64,000 bases of DNA, taken from the NCBI GenBank assembly GCA_905250115.1, contig CAJNOI010000005.1, forward strand, positions 62,001 to 126,000, read 5' to 3'. Source of the DNA: Adineta steineri (lineage: Eukaryota > Rotifera > Eurotatoria > Adinetida > Adinetidae). The translations under genes and the position numbers were made by a program. The notes under the pieces are model-generated. The model made no database searches. It was not told where the DNA came from and worked only from the letters and a program-made list of their open reading frames with translations. Shown piece after piece: positions 50,293 through 62,238 of the stretch (position 1 is the stretch's first letter; every line of letters begins with the position of its first letter).

Positions 50293-50580
50293 TCAATAAC
50301 GATGAATATATGCATGTAATTGCGCTTGAGTATCATCATACGAAAATGCTTCACCAACATTCGTATAATAAGAATCTGGATCACGTACATAACCATACGC
50401 CGTTTTTGCCAGTTCAAGTTTATCATCATCGGAGGGAAGAAATTGCATCAGTTGTACCAGCTGTGATGTAGTGATTCCTCCACAAGCACCTATAGCTATT
50501 TTCATTATCTCCAATTTTTCAGCTATAGAACCATTTTTTCCTGAGAAGTTGATCAAATTATTAAATATATATGAATTCAT
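50293..50580 (-). CDS. DUF4476-like small protein
   Basis: A 95-residue ORF without intron. The arrangement 'KLEIMKIAIGACGGITTSQL', then 'LVQLMQFLPSDDDKLELAKT', then 'AYGYVRDPDSYYTNVGEAF' agrees with the DUF4476 pattern. That pattern is a helical repeat in which 'F-x-x-D-x-x-K-L-x-x-A-K' is followed by 'A-Y-x-x-V-x-D-P-x-x-Y', found in bacterial and animal proteins of unknown function. It has no signal peptide, so the short form is probably cytosolic. Animal members are usually part of longer proline-rich proteins; this one is the domain alone. It may miss an N-terminal exon, since the first Met is followed by a weak sequence. Confidence 0.55.
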   Translation of the reverse strand: MNSYIFNNLINFSGKNGSIAEKLEIMKIAIGACGGITTSQLVQLMQFLPSDDDKLELAKTAYGYVRDPDSYYTNVGEAFSYDDTQAQLHAYIHRY

Positions 50581-51060
50581 TGGAATGTAATTTCAATTGA
50601 ATATAATCTATTTTGTAAAATAGTTTTCTGTGCCTTTTATAATAATGCTTAACTTCTAGTTACGAACTCTTATAAATAAATATTTTCATGTATTTGTACA
50701 GAATTGAAAGAATAATAGGACAACAAAGTGATGAAATCTCAATAGATTTTGCTTTCAAAAAAAATATTTATGAAATTTAACCTGTTTCATTCAATTTACA
50801 ACGATGAATTTATTACAAAACAAAACTAATCGACATATAAAAGATCTATTTGATAATGATAAGGTTACAACAACAACAACAACGGTTATTAATAAATAAA
50901 TATTTAAAAATCTAAGTACATATATGAATAACTACAACGGATATCATATTTATTTGTTGTTTTCTATTGAATAGGATGGATAATATTTTCTTTTATGATA
51001 AACATATATTACTAATACTCATGAATTGATTCTCACCGAGTAATACTTGTTGAATAGATA
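50581..51060. other. Intergenic
   Basis: AT-rich, 480 bp, with a (CAA)n stretch near 50872-50885. No gene seen. Confidence 0.45.
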
Positions 51061-52047
51061 TTAGATTTGACTAATTGCTTTTAAAATAGATTTAAATCCA
51101 TTTTGAATACAAAGTTTCATTTCAACACGAAATTTGGTACCAGATATAGTATAAATATAGAAAGCAATAACAGGATTGGTATAATAAAGTAATCGAAATA
51201 GATTATATCCAAAATTGTAAATAACCAATTGAGATACTGACAGTTTGTTTCGAAATATAACTATGGCAATTGCATTATATATAGCAAGAACAAAATAGGG
51301 TACTGAGATTAAAGTAGTAATGAGTACTTGAAATAAAACCATTATAGTCAATTGACGATCATGTGAACGTAAACGTGAATATCGTGTACTATTAAGATGT
51401 ATGCCAACTCTATTGTGAGTATTACGAACATTGAGAATCATTAAAATACCAAAAGTACTCATTAATAAAATCGGTAAAATACAAGAAATAATAGGTCCAA
51501 AGAAACTTAAAAATATAACATATTCATATGGAGATAAAATACAACTGATCTCAGTGCCGCTTGGGCCCGTTTTAAAGTAAATAAGTATATGTGAATAGAA
51601 TAAACAAATGAGTATTGTAGTAATTATAATATTCTTTCGAGCTGTTGCTAAATTACTCATTTGGCGAAGTCGAGCATTTTTTGAACTTGAAAGATATCGA
51701 TCGATACTGGCGAGAACAGTAAACCATAAAGATAGAGTAAGAGAAACGTAAGTGAAAAAGTTTCGTAGTTTACATAAGACATTATTCGTAGCTGATGGAT
51801 CCCAATTCCAAGTACTTGCAAGATAACGTGCAAGTAAAGCTATATCAACTGCAAAACAATTGTTAATTGAACCAAATATAAAATATAATGAACATGGATT
51901 AGTACGCAATGAACGACGAGTAAATATAATAATATTGAACACATTTCCAAATGTTCCGAAAATAATTTGAAGAAGTGGATAAATTTGATTAATCCAGAAT
52001 GTAGCAACATTTAATTTTTGAACGAGATCAAAGCTTGTGTTTGCCAT
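51061..52047 (-). CDS. Rhodopsin-type GPCR, orphan peptide-receptor-like
   Basis: A single-exon ORF of 328 residues with seven hydrophobic segments. TM1 has 'GTFGNVFNIIIFTRRSLRTN' (GN of TM1 and the basic first loop). A Cys before TM3 ('NNVLCKLRNFFTYV') can pair with Cys in loop 2 ('GTEISCILSPYEY'). TM3 ends 'LASIDRYLSSS' (DRY-type). TM7 has 'LLYYTNPVIAFYIYTISGTK', a relaxed NPxxY. This layout is that of the large, mostly intronless, divergent FMRFamide-like receptor sets in bdelloids and other lophotrochozoans. The ligand is unknown, probably a peptide. The gene is isolated, with no paralogue next to it of the same type. Confidence 0.8.
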   Translation of the reverse strand: MANTSFDLVQKLNVATFWINQIYPLLQIIFGTFGNVFNIIIFTRRSLRTNPCSLYFIFGSINNCFAVDIALLARYLASTWNWDPSATNNVLCKLRNFFTYVSLTLSLWFTVLASIDRYLSSSKNARLRQMSNLATARKNIIITTILICLFYSHILIYFKTGPSGTEISCILSPYEYVIFLSFFGPIISCILPILLMSTFGILMILNVRNTHNRVGIHLNSTRYSRLRSHDRQLTIMVLFQVLITTLISVPYFVLAIYNAIAIVIFRNKLSVSQLVIYNFGYNLFRLLYYTNPVIAFYIYTISGTKFRVEMKLCIQNGFKSILKAISQI

Positions 52048-55000
52048 AATAAGAAGAATGACTAACTTGTAGAAATAAGATAACTGACAAAACTGAATAT
52101 GATATATAATTCTGCTGCTCTAACAAAAAAAGGAATATATAATCGTAGAATTACTAATAATTTAGAATCTAATGTCGTTTCAAACTTTTATGCGATAAAA
52201 TTCTAACTAATTCTACAATATTTTAAGACAATTATGTGTCTCTTTACAAAATAACAAATGTTCCTATCAAAATAAGCACTTATTTTTCTAATAAACAATT
52301 CTCACATCCCATCTGCACATGTTATTATACTTTAATGTATGAAAATTCTTCAGAAAGCATGAATTATATATAATTGAAAAACGTAATTGTTTTTCCAATG
52401 AAATAAGTACCTTGTTTCATAATGAGATGGAAACTACGTCATTTGTTTAACTGCATATTATAGAAAAAAAAATTTAAGATAAGAATCCGTTTCATATATT
52501 TTATTATTACTAAAAGAACTTGGATATACTCCAGTTGATACGTTTTGAAAAAAGGAATTTATTTTATACAGTTAGTTAAAAGATTCAGTCAATATCATCA
52601 AAATGAGAATGTAGACAGTTTATTTTAACAATTCTATACAATTTCAAATTAAAAATATGAATGAGAACATAGATTAATAACGCCATCTTAAAATATAAAT
52701 AACTTCTTTTGTATTATTTCACGATGAGAAAAATTAATAATAAATAGATAGACCAAGCTATTGTGTAAAACAATTCAAATAAGTTGAAGTACTTCAAAAA
52801 TAAAGATGATTTACATATAAGAATGAAATAAAATGTCCTTTTAACCCTTTTAAGAAAAATTTTGTTAAGAAAAATGAAAATGATGAAAATGTTCAAGTTT
52901 TTTTTTCTTAACATGACTTCGGAACAACCTGTAGAAGCAAGATTAAATTTTGTGTTTCGATAAACGATGATACCTTTGAACAATATTTCTGAAACTCACT
53001 GGTATAAAAACAATAATTTGTCAGATTCATCTATCATTTAAAATAAAATTTATTCATAAAACAGGTGCACTAGTGAAGATATACAAATAAAAAACTTTTC
53101 TCGAGGCCTTTTGAAACACCCTTTATATTCTTTACGTTCCTTTTTCATCTAAAGAAATGCAACCTTATTTGTTATTAATTCATTTGCTCAAGCTAAATAA
53201 AAGTTTTTTACTACACATCTACGTAGTTTTTACTATTTTAGTTTCTCTGATTTTTTCCTATGTTTCTTGATTGTTGTAGGTTATGGTTTTTGATTAATGA
53301 GATACCCTTTCCTTTCGCAAAAAATGTTTTTGATCTTTTTTTCGCTAAAATATATATACTAATGTCTTCTATCTACTGAAAGCATTTACAAACCTAAAAA
53401 TCTATTTTTTTGTAAGTGAAAAATTCGAAAAAACATCAGTATTTTAAGCTGAAAACGTTTGAAAATCGATTTTTCCTTGCTTTTTTCTAAACATCAGGTA
53501 TTTAAGGGAAATCATGAAGTTTTTTTGCGATAAATAGGCTTAATTTCGATTGTTTGCTTCATAATTTTCGAAAAATATCATTTTTAAAGCCCTGAAAAAG
53601 CAAAACAATACAGAGTCTCGATCACCTCCATTATGCTGTTTTTCTAAAAGCTGTTAAATTTCATAGAAGCGATATTGTTCAAAAAAAGAAACACTCAACC
53701 AAAATTAAACTTAGTTATCATAAAAAAATTCATCCCTTGATGTCGAGACGTTCGAGAGAAAAGAAGAAAACCTCATGGTTTTTGTCAAAACCCTAAGTTA
53801 TGGAAAAAATCAAAAGAAACTCGATTTTTATACCATTTTTCGCCCACACAACATCAATTTTCAGGTCTGCAAATAGTATCAGTAGATAAAGAGCATTAAC
53901 ATCTATATCTACATGCAAAAACAAATCAAAATTTATTTTCGAATGGGGATCCCTTATTGTTCTATATGAACGGTCATAGAAAGAGTTTAAATAACAGTTT
54001 TCTTGATTTCACTACGTACTCGTAAAGATATCAAAAACAACAATAGTAGATTTCTGATTTCTGATCAACAAAAGAAACCCTAGTAGATATTTTTACATAT
54101 TGATGCTTTCGCTAATTGGAATACCAGAAAATGTAAATTTCTGATATCTGGCTCGTTAATTATCTCCTACAGCAAAATTTCAAATATCTCTCACTTATAC
54201 TTGTGCTCAATAAAAACTTTCATTTGTGAAAAATTTTAAAAATCATTATCAGTTGATAATTTCAGTCATTTTGTCACGTCCGTTTTAATAATGGTAACAG
54301 TTTTAAATTTGTTACCTCATGATTTGATTATAAAATACGACGAAATACAAACTTTTAGTAGTGATCTTGAAGAATATCTGATTGTTTTGATACTTGTAAT
54401 ATTGAAATAATAGTATTTAATGTTTGTTTTTTTCATTTATATCATATCATTTACTGATAAATGTATCTAATAAATAATGAATATTGATTTGTTTGATTTT
54501 TTCATCATGAAATTATAGATTTCACCGTTGTACTAAAGTATGATGATCTAACGTCAATTTTTAGTTATATAAATATCAATAAAATACACTATATATATAT
54601 ATTTACTGCTCATAAAACAATATCGTATATATCGGTATTTTTTTTTTGAATAATTCAAGAATAAGATCAATAAAAAAGTTAAAAATCAATCATATTTATG
54701 ATATCTCTTACTATGATACTATAACTATATATACGCAAGTTTACTTCAATCCATTAACTCATTAGACCATTCTTTAACTCGATTTATTTCAAATGGTTGA
54801 TTATTGCAATGTATTTCACTGAATTCTCGCATCATGAGTTTTTCTTTCAACTAAACTCAATTTCATTCATAGATCTTCCTAGAATCCATTACCTTGATTC
54901 TATCCATATCTAACTAAATTTTTAAACTGGATTCGATTCATTGTTTTCAAATTAACACATTTAGTCGTAATCGAATGAGTTAGACATTTATCAAAAAGTC

Positions 55001-56481
55001 ATCTCAATAAATATTATAAAACATATTCAAACCATCGATTTTTTTGAGTTTCTATTTCAAAAATGTATAGTTGCCAAATTTAATAGACATTTCTAATTTT
55101 AATCGAATTGCAATGAAATTATAAGTATAGAAAATCCTTTTCTATCCAGTTCAGTTCAATTCAAATCAGTTAATAGATCTATGAGTTGAATTAAATTCCT
55201 TAGCTTTGTCTTTAGGAAGGAGTTTGCATAATAATACTATGTCGTATGGTATATGTTCTATCTTTGAATGACTATCAGAGATCATTCACCTGAGATCACA
55301 CTAGATATGAATACAAAAGACATCTGAACTATTTCAAAGAATGTGTTTATCTATTGTAAATTGCTTCTACTTCGTGTAAAATCTCTTAAGTGATTTTATA
55401 TAAATTTATTATAATATAAGTAATATTTGCATAACTAGTTCCATTGAATTGAAAAAATATTTTTAGACTAAGAGGGATAGATATAATCATCCCTTTTTCT
55501 GTATGTCTATGTCGAGTCGTCAGATAAATATATCTTTCTCTTAGAGATATTCCAAGAACTTATCTACAAAAGAGACACCAAATGAATAATATGTTGCAAA
55601 CAATAATTGGCGCAAAAATTTCTATTAGAAGAGTTCAAAGCAACTTAATTAATGCTTTTTCAAAGATTTTTCATGCACAAATAGAAATCAAAAAATAGAA
55701 AATAAATAATTAAATTACTTCTCTAGCTGTTTCATTTTCTTTCATAAACTATTTTAATTTTACAAATGAGATAAAAATCTACAATATCTGGCTACCAAAA
55801 AGAAAGTATGATATATGAAAAGATAAAACATCATTTCTCTCTACATTTTCTATGCTATATAAACTATATGAAAAGGAACGATGTGAAAATACATTTATCA
55901 ATTTAAATAAATGCGTATTTATTTATGTTAAAACATAACCTAGATTGTTATTTAGAGGAAGACCAAAGTATCGATTCACCATTTATTTTCTTTAATTTTC
56001 TGAGAATTTAGTAGTTGTCTCGCTGTTAGTTTTAATGATTTTAAGAATAATGTTCGCCTACATCACGACGAAAATACTTTATCATCAGATTCGATGCGGT
56101 TTAGTCACATTTTAATAGTGATAGAGTTCGTATTCTTGAAAAGAATCTTTTTTCTTATTTGTAGAAATTAATCTTAAAAGTGTCTGTAAGAAAAAGTTTT
56201 ACAACCGATAGATTTATTAATAATCAAAGAAAACTAAAGTTCTAGATGTAGTTCATGCTCAATTTTATTTGTATCTTGTTTAATTTGAACTTCAAGACTA
56301 TTTTATTACGATATTATGTATAATCGAACTAGATTGTAGAATATTTTAATCATGTTGTTGTCAAATAATATTGAAAAACTTACTAAACCTAATATGTTAA
56401 TCTGTTTTCTTTTGAATTAGATTATTCTTCACATATTTATTGTTTATATCATTCATTATCCATTTACACAAATATTATACA
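52048..56481. other. Gene-poor AT-rich region
   Basis: More than 4 kb without a supported gene on either strand. A solitary mariner-like end (CCTTTTGAAACACCCTTTA, about 53108-53126) suggests an old element remnant. The rest is AT-rich DNA with short poly-A/T runs and no tandem array. The only longer frame (52714-52983) is Phe/Lys/Leu low complexity. Confidence 0.5.
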
Positions 56482-57441
56482 ATGGTCGATGCTGGATTGA
56501 TCTTTTCCATCGTCAAAATTATTTTATGCGGAATTACTGCTTTCATTATATTGTTATATTCAATCCCAATTATATTTCTACATCGGTTTCATGATTCTCA
56601 AAATCTTCTTATATTGAATCTTTGTTTTGGTTTTTTCTGTGCTGCGGGTTATTTTGTGTGGTATTTTATTGTGTTTCACTTTTATTATTCTCTTTTATGG
56701 GCGAAGCCATTCTGCAATTTTCTCTTCTACATACAATTTTTTGTGTTTTCCGAATTAACATATGCATTGATCACATTGAGTCTTAATCGATACTGCACAA
56801 TAATATATCATACAAAAAGATTTTTTGATACGAAAATCTTTTTAGCATTATGTTTGATATCTCAACGTATAATTGAATGTTTACTGTTAGTACCATTTGC
56901 ATTATCTATGAGAGCGGTAAGAGTTTTTTCAATTATATATACAAGAAATGTTTTCATATTAAGTATTAAGAATTTTTCAACATTGAAAGATTTTGTTTAT
57001 TTTTAGTATTGTGCTTTCCAGAAATGGTCGTTTATCTATTTTTTAGTTTCAATCATGTTGCTACCAGCATTGATTACACTTTTGTTAAATCTTGCGATAT
57101 TCAAACACGCCTACTCATCATCTCGTCGAGTTCAGCCAATCAATAATACGGCTCAAATACCTGTGGCTAGTATTCAAGTTCGAAACCTAAGTCGACGTGA
57201 TAGAAGTTTATTGCGACAAACAATCATTATGTGTGGTATATTTTTTATTGGATGGATGCCAACTTATACTCTTGTAGCCTTCGACTATCACTACAATGTG
57301 TCACCATTGGTTTATTCACTCGTGCAAATATGGTCCAACTTGAGCGCATTTGGCGCGTTGATCAATTTATTCTTCTATAACAATGAAGTTAGAATATACA
57401 TCAAAAATGAACTAATTGGTATTTTCAACTTTATAAAATAA
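56482..57441 (+). CDS. Rhodopsin-type GPCR, divergent, one intron
   Basis: Exons 56482-56916 and 57007-57441 (equal lengths, 435 nt) join over a 90-bp intron to 289 residues with seven hydrophobic segments. TM3 ends 'ITLSLNRYCTIIY' (NRY in place of DRY). TM5 follows the splice ('FIYFLVSIMLLPALITLLLN'). The short third loop has 'RRDRSLLRQT', and TM6 'CGIFFIGWMPTYTLVAF' keeps the W-x-P core. TM7 has 'SAFGALINLFFYNNEVR', where NPxxY is replaced by NLFFY. The start ATG follows 'TATACA'. Divergent receptors of this kind are numerous in bdelloids. The ligand is unknown, and small size with non-standard motifs suggests chemoreception. Confidence 0.75.
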
Positions 57442-58803
57442 AGACTAATTCAAATACTACAGACATTTTATATTTTGTCGTTGTTTGTAATTATTTTAAA
57501 TAAAAAAATCTAGTCTTTATGGTTTTACCTAATAAATATATCTAATTATATCATAAAAAAATTAAATGACGTATTTTTCTATTACATCGTTAAATACTAA
57601 AGATTTCTCAAACAATTAATCCATCAACTTATTATTAGATAATATCTAACATTTATCAAAAAAAATGTATTCGTCATCATATTATATTTACACATACAAA
57701 GAAATAGAAGAAAGTTTCTTTTGTTTTATCAAGTAATAGAAAAGATCAAACTCTATTTTCTATATTGTTTATTAAATTCCAGACTAATATTATAATAATG
57801 AAATGTCGATGTAAACTATTTTTGTATGACAAGTTTATATTCTGTAAGACAAATAAAATAACTAATTTATGCATTTTAACTTTTGAATGAGTGAAAGTGT
57901 TATGTTAAAATGTCAATTCAATAATTTATAAACAATAATGGATTTCGTATACGAAAGGAGAAAAAATTGTTTTTTTTCAGAATAATAACAATAAGCTGCT
58001 GAGATGTTTTTTCTATTTTTGTGAAGAAAAGCTTTACTTTGTAAATTATACTCTTTTTCGTATTCAATCTTGTTTTATGTTTTAATTTCTTAATACACAA
58101 TAGATTAAGTGATTGTAAATTGAAATGCAATAATATGAAAGTCATTGGATTTGTCTTACTGAATAAAACGGTGGTATATACAAAAATAGTTCATAGTGAT
58201 ATGTGATTATTAAAGTATGAGTTTAGGAGTGATGTAATAGGATAGAAAAATAGTTTTATTATTTTAACATGTAAATAAAACAATAACGACACTACTTTTG
58301 ATATGCTGTAAGTATGCTGGTGACATTCATAAATGAAAACAATATAAGCAAACTAAATGTGATGATGAAGATAATTATCTGTATAATTGAAATGCGAGTT
58401 TAGAAGAGCAGAAAAAATATGAATAACTTACTCTGACTTGACATAAAAGGATAAAAATCAGTGTATTAGTTACTGTTCTTATAATTGTTGAACTTTATCG
58501 AGTAGTGGATTTTAACAAATAACAAAAAACAATTTTATTGAAATATAGATATTGAACGAGTAGTAATTCAATTTTAAATTGATTGAATTGTTGAACCAGT
58601 TATGTGAACAGATAGATAATGTTGATAAATTAATATATAATGATTGGAAATATAGGATGTAAAATGAATGTATTATTATAACAAAATGAGCAAACTGACA
58701 CTTGCATGTTTCGTTCTAGTAGGAAAATCAATTGATAAAGTAGTCACAGTAATAGGATTGATATTGTTGAATATACTTTTGAATATCGATAACTACCATT
58801 TTC
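57442..58803. other. Intergenic
   Basis: About 1.4 kb, AT-rich, no gene seen. The minus-strand frame near 57918-58145 is low complexity. Confidence 0.45.
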
Positions 58804-59650
58804 TACAGTCTACGACAAAAGTTTAAGCAAATGCAATTTTTTCGCATATATTTAATATTTATTTTTTCAATCTTTTCCTGATATCAACGAGTATCCGTTT
58901 AATTCAAACGGTGATCTAGGTAGTATCAGAGGCTTACTACACGATGTACTAGGAGCATATCTTCTCATTATCTTCATAGACTTCTGCATATTTTAGTATT
59001 TCACATTACATAACCAAGAGATTTGCTCAAACAAAATAACAAAATATACCAATCGTTAGAGAATTTCAAGTTATATCGATTACTAAATAAAGATTTTTCT
59101 TTAGAGTTTATCCTTGCATTAGAAATGTCATTTTAATGACAATGCCTGAAAAATACGAAATACACAAATCTTTCAAGATTTATTGCATCCTAATATATTT
59201 ATTTGAGATTAGTTAGAGATTTCATAACAGGAAAACATCTGATCTTTTAGCAACTTTAATTCTGCACAAAATCTAGTCTGAATAGATGCAACTGGGAAAA
59301 CATGAACTATTAGATGTTACTATCTTAGTAGTGTAACAAAAGCAGAAGTTTATAAACAGTTTTTCTTCTTCTTGTCTTATATCGTAAAATTAAACATAAC
59401 ATCAAATAAAATGGCTGCCTCTAGCTTTGTTATAGTATCGATCAGTTAGATCGATTCTCCTGCTAATAACGATGTATTTATGTATGTCAGTTGATGATAA
59501 TCATTTTGAACATTTGTTGTTAACTACATTATTTAAAATAAAACTTTAAAGAACATACCAATACACTATTAAGAAAATCAATTAAATTGATTGAATCGTA
59601 TGAGAGATGGTTGAATTAACTTTACTAAAGGACTTTTGGGTCACTCTGTA
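58804..59650. mobile_element. Possible decayed Tc1/mariner-like element
   Basis: The left end TA-CAGTCTACGACAAAAGT and the right end, on the other strand, TA-CAGAGTGACCCAAAAGT share CAG...T....C.CAAAAGT next to TA, a typical Tc1/mariner terminus. The interior of about 800 bp has no transposase frame. The inverted repeats have drifted, so this may instead be two unrelated ends. An internal short palindrome CCGTTTAATTCAAACGG lies at about 58896. Confidence 0.35.
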
Positions 59651-59724
59651 TATATAATTTATTTATATAATAAAATCAAAACAACTATATATACGTATGC
59701 TACAATATGTCACGGTCTTAATAT

Positions 59725-60687
59725 TCATTTAGGATGGATCGTAGAAATGTATCGTGAACGTCGAAATAAAAGTAAACCCTTCCATCGTAGTTTCTTGCGC
59801 ATTTCAGAAAGAGTACTAAGACAGACAAATGGAAACAGAAGAGTAACGAAATAACACAGATAATTAGCGTAAACTTGTACATTTGCACCAAACTGAGGGG
59901 ATAGACCGCAAATATGACCAAAAATAACAAGATTAAGTGGAACATTCGCCGATAAATATAAAATACAAATGGAAAATAATTGAATTGTCATTTTACGTTG
60001 TCTACGCCATCGATTAGCTCGATTAAGACGTCGTTTTTGAATATAAACACGAACTAATACAATTATACTAAAAACAGTAATTATTGCAGTTGGTACAATA
60101 CTATTTATAACTGTATCCCATATGCCAAGTAAAGGTATACTTAAATAACATGGATATTCACCACAAATAGGTAAGTTATAATCATATATCTTTGAACATG
60201 GTGGAAATATTATTACAACTACATAAAATGTAAAGATATATAAGATCAAAATGAAGAGAGGCATCGTGTGATAAAGAAAGCGCTTCTTTGCAATCAGAAA
60301 TAATCGATCATGAAATATTAATAAATAACGATGAATAGAACCCCATGCCATAATTATAACGCATCCATTATATATTCCTGTATCTACAAACCACCAGATA
60401 GTACATAAAGTAGGTGTAGATGGCCAAACAAAACCTAGTTGTAAGAAACTAAGATGCAAAGGTATATCGATTAATTCTATAAGTAATCCAAGGATGAGTA
60501 GACAGATAATAATATGATTACTCAATTGAGATCGAAATTTTTTATTGACGAAAAGTTGAAAAAGTAAAACGCATGAACAATAAATGGATGGAATAAGTAA
60601 TATGAGAAACAACCAAAAACGAAGTTGACGAGGTACAGAAACTTCTTCTTCAGAAAATAAGCCAGTTAGACTACCGTTGGTTATCAT
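59725..60687 (-). CDS. Rhodopsin-type GPCR, divergent, single exon
   Basis: An uninterrupted 320-residue ORF with seven hydrophobic segments. There is a short glycosylatable N-terminus (MITNGSLTG). TM3 ends 'IIMAWGSIHRYLLIFHDR' (HRY in the DRY place). The second loop has 'PPCSKIYDYNLPICGEYPC'. A long TM5 is followed by a basic third loop 'KRRLNRANRWRRQRKM', and TM6 has 'YLSANVPLNLVIF'. The C-terminus is Arg/Lys-rich. Orphan receptors of this HRY type form lineage-specific sets in bdelloids. The stop codon lies 75 bp right of the decayed mariner-like element. No ligand can be proposed. Confidence 0.75.
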   Translation of the reverse strand: MITNGSLTGLFSEEEVSVPRQLRFWLFLILLIPSIYCSCVLLFQLFVNKKFRSQLSNHIIICLLILGLLIELIDIPLHLSFLQLGFVWPSTPTLCTIWWFVDTGIYNGCVIIMAWGSIHRYLLIFHDRLFLIAKKRFLYHTMPLFILILYIFTFYVVVIIFPPCSKIYDYNLPICGEYPCYLSIPLLGIWDTVINSIVPTAIITVFSIIVLVRVYIQKRRLNRANRWRRQRKMTIQLFSICILYLSANVPLNLVIFGHICGLSPQFGANVQVYANYLCYFVTLLFPFVCLSTLSEMRKKLRWKGLLLFRRSRYISTIHPK

Positions 60688-61563
60688 TTTCTACAATAAA
60701 TCATATACAATCATCTTAGTTGTGATAAAATTGAAACATGTTTTTATAATAAAAAGTATAAAAGAAAAGGAATAATGTATTCTAAAATAAAATACGATTA
60801 CACTCCAAATATTAATTGGATTCGTTTGTTAATACAATAGAAATAAATTTAAAAAAAAGCCCTTCAGTACTAAAATAATTAAAATTTCTAACGAGCAAAA
60901 CCTAGAATGCAAAAAAGCACTATTTTTGATGAATATAAATCACGATACATGATAATATACTATCTTCACTATGTTACAAAAATAGTAAATCTCATCATTA
61001 TATGCTATGTGTTCAGATACCATTAAGTACTAAAAAATGTATACAAGCAGATATACTTTTAATAAAAGATATCATTAATGACAGTTAACTACAATATAAT
61101 GAAACATTTTTTTCTGGTAAAGAAAAATTACAAATAGGTAAATAATTTCTTGAATTTAATTATTCTCTTTTCGGTACTTGACTCCAACTGTTCTCATGTT
61201 TCTGTTTTTCTACTATTGACATTAGAAAGATGTAAAGTAAGAACAACAACAAAGAACAGTTGGTTGATGTTAAAATTTCGACGTTTCTTTTTCTTTTGAG
61301 ACAAAATTAAGCAAAGAGCATTATAATACTAACGGAATATTCTCATAGTACTCACCAATTTATTCCTCTAATTAAATAGATTGTCACTTTAAAAATATAA
61401 TTTCTTAGTATATTCTAAAAAATCCTTTATTCTTTATTTTAACTTTTATGTTTTCAAATAAAGTAACTTTTTCATTATCTTTATTTTTATAAATATAAAG
61501 ATAAAGATTTACTTTATTCATTTATTATGATTTTTAAAATAAAGATTATCTTTATTCTTTATA

Positions 61564-61596
61564 AAGTAAAGATAAAGTAAATCTTTATCTTTACTT
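61564..61596. repeat. Hairpin in an AAAGATAAAG-rich tract
   Basis: Arms AAGTAAAGATAAAG (61564-61577) and CTTTATCTTTACTT (61583-61596) are perfect reverse complements with a 5-nt loop, TAAAT. The surrounding 180 bp repeats TAAAG/CTTTA units in both orientations. Confidence 0.7.
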
Positions 61597-62188
61597 ATAA
61601 AGTAAAGGTAAAGTGCATTCCGTACTGTTCATTTTGTTTTATTTCCGTTCATCAGCAGATACTTATTATTAAGATTAAATAGTCTGTGTTAAAAAATCAG
61701 AATCAAAAATAAATTTACTAGAATAACTAGCAAATACGATAATAAATAAAACCCTAAGTATTCTCTTCTATTATACGTTTAAAAAAACTCCACGAAATAC
61801 TCATTGACCAGAAGGAATATAGATTTATGTAAATATCTAAATAATTAAATTTTTTTGTAAAAAAGAAATGTTTTGAAATTATGAGAATATTATCGATTCG
61901 GTATTTCATCGAATATGATCGACTATTGTTATGAAATTTAAGTTTTATATTTCCCACATATTTTTCTTTAAAGTGGCAGAAATAAATAATATATTTTATT
62001 CATAAAATATAAAAAGCACTTAGTCAAATATTATACATTTTATTTTGTCTTTAGAAAAAACAAGCAATACTTGTCTTATTTAATATCAACTCAAGATAAT
62101 ATTCAGTTACAATATAAAACAAATAGGCATACAGAATAATAAATAAATAAAGTATTATCGATAGAATTATCATCTATGTGCCATGAAT

Positions 62189-62238
62189 TAGTCTAGTTGG
62201 TAAAGATTTATATATCTGATTTCAACAGGTTAAGAGGT
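62189..62238 (+). pseudogene. tRNA-like relic with Pol III box A
   Basis: TAGTCTAGTTGG (62189-62200) fits the box A pattern TRGYNNAGNNGG. The matching box B region (GGTTAAGAGGT, 62228-62238) keeps only GGTT and is 27 nt further on. The flanking sequence does not fold into a proper acceptor or anticodon stem. It is best seen as a decayed tRNA gene or SINE head. Confidence 0.3.

Noticed and set aside
52714-52983. Minus-strand 89-residue ORF
   Set aside because: Phe/Leu/Lys low complexity, no splice signals, typical chance frame in AT-rich DNA.
53102-53128. Mariner-like terminus
   Set aside because: No partner end was found in either direction, so no element borders can be given.
59636-59854. 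Plus-strand ORF overlapping a receptor
   Set aside because: Most of it is antisense to the well-supported GPCR at 59725-60687.
61754-61957. Minus-strand 67-residue ORF
   Set aside because: No motif, no signal peptide and no neighbouring exons.
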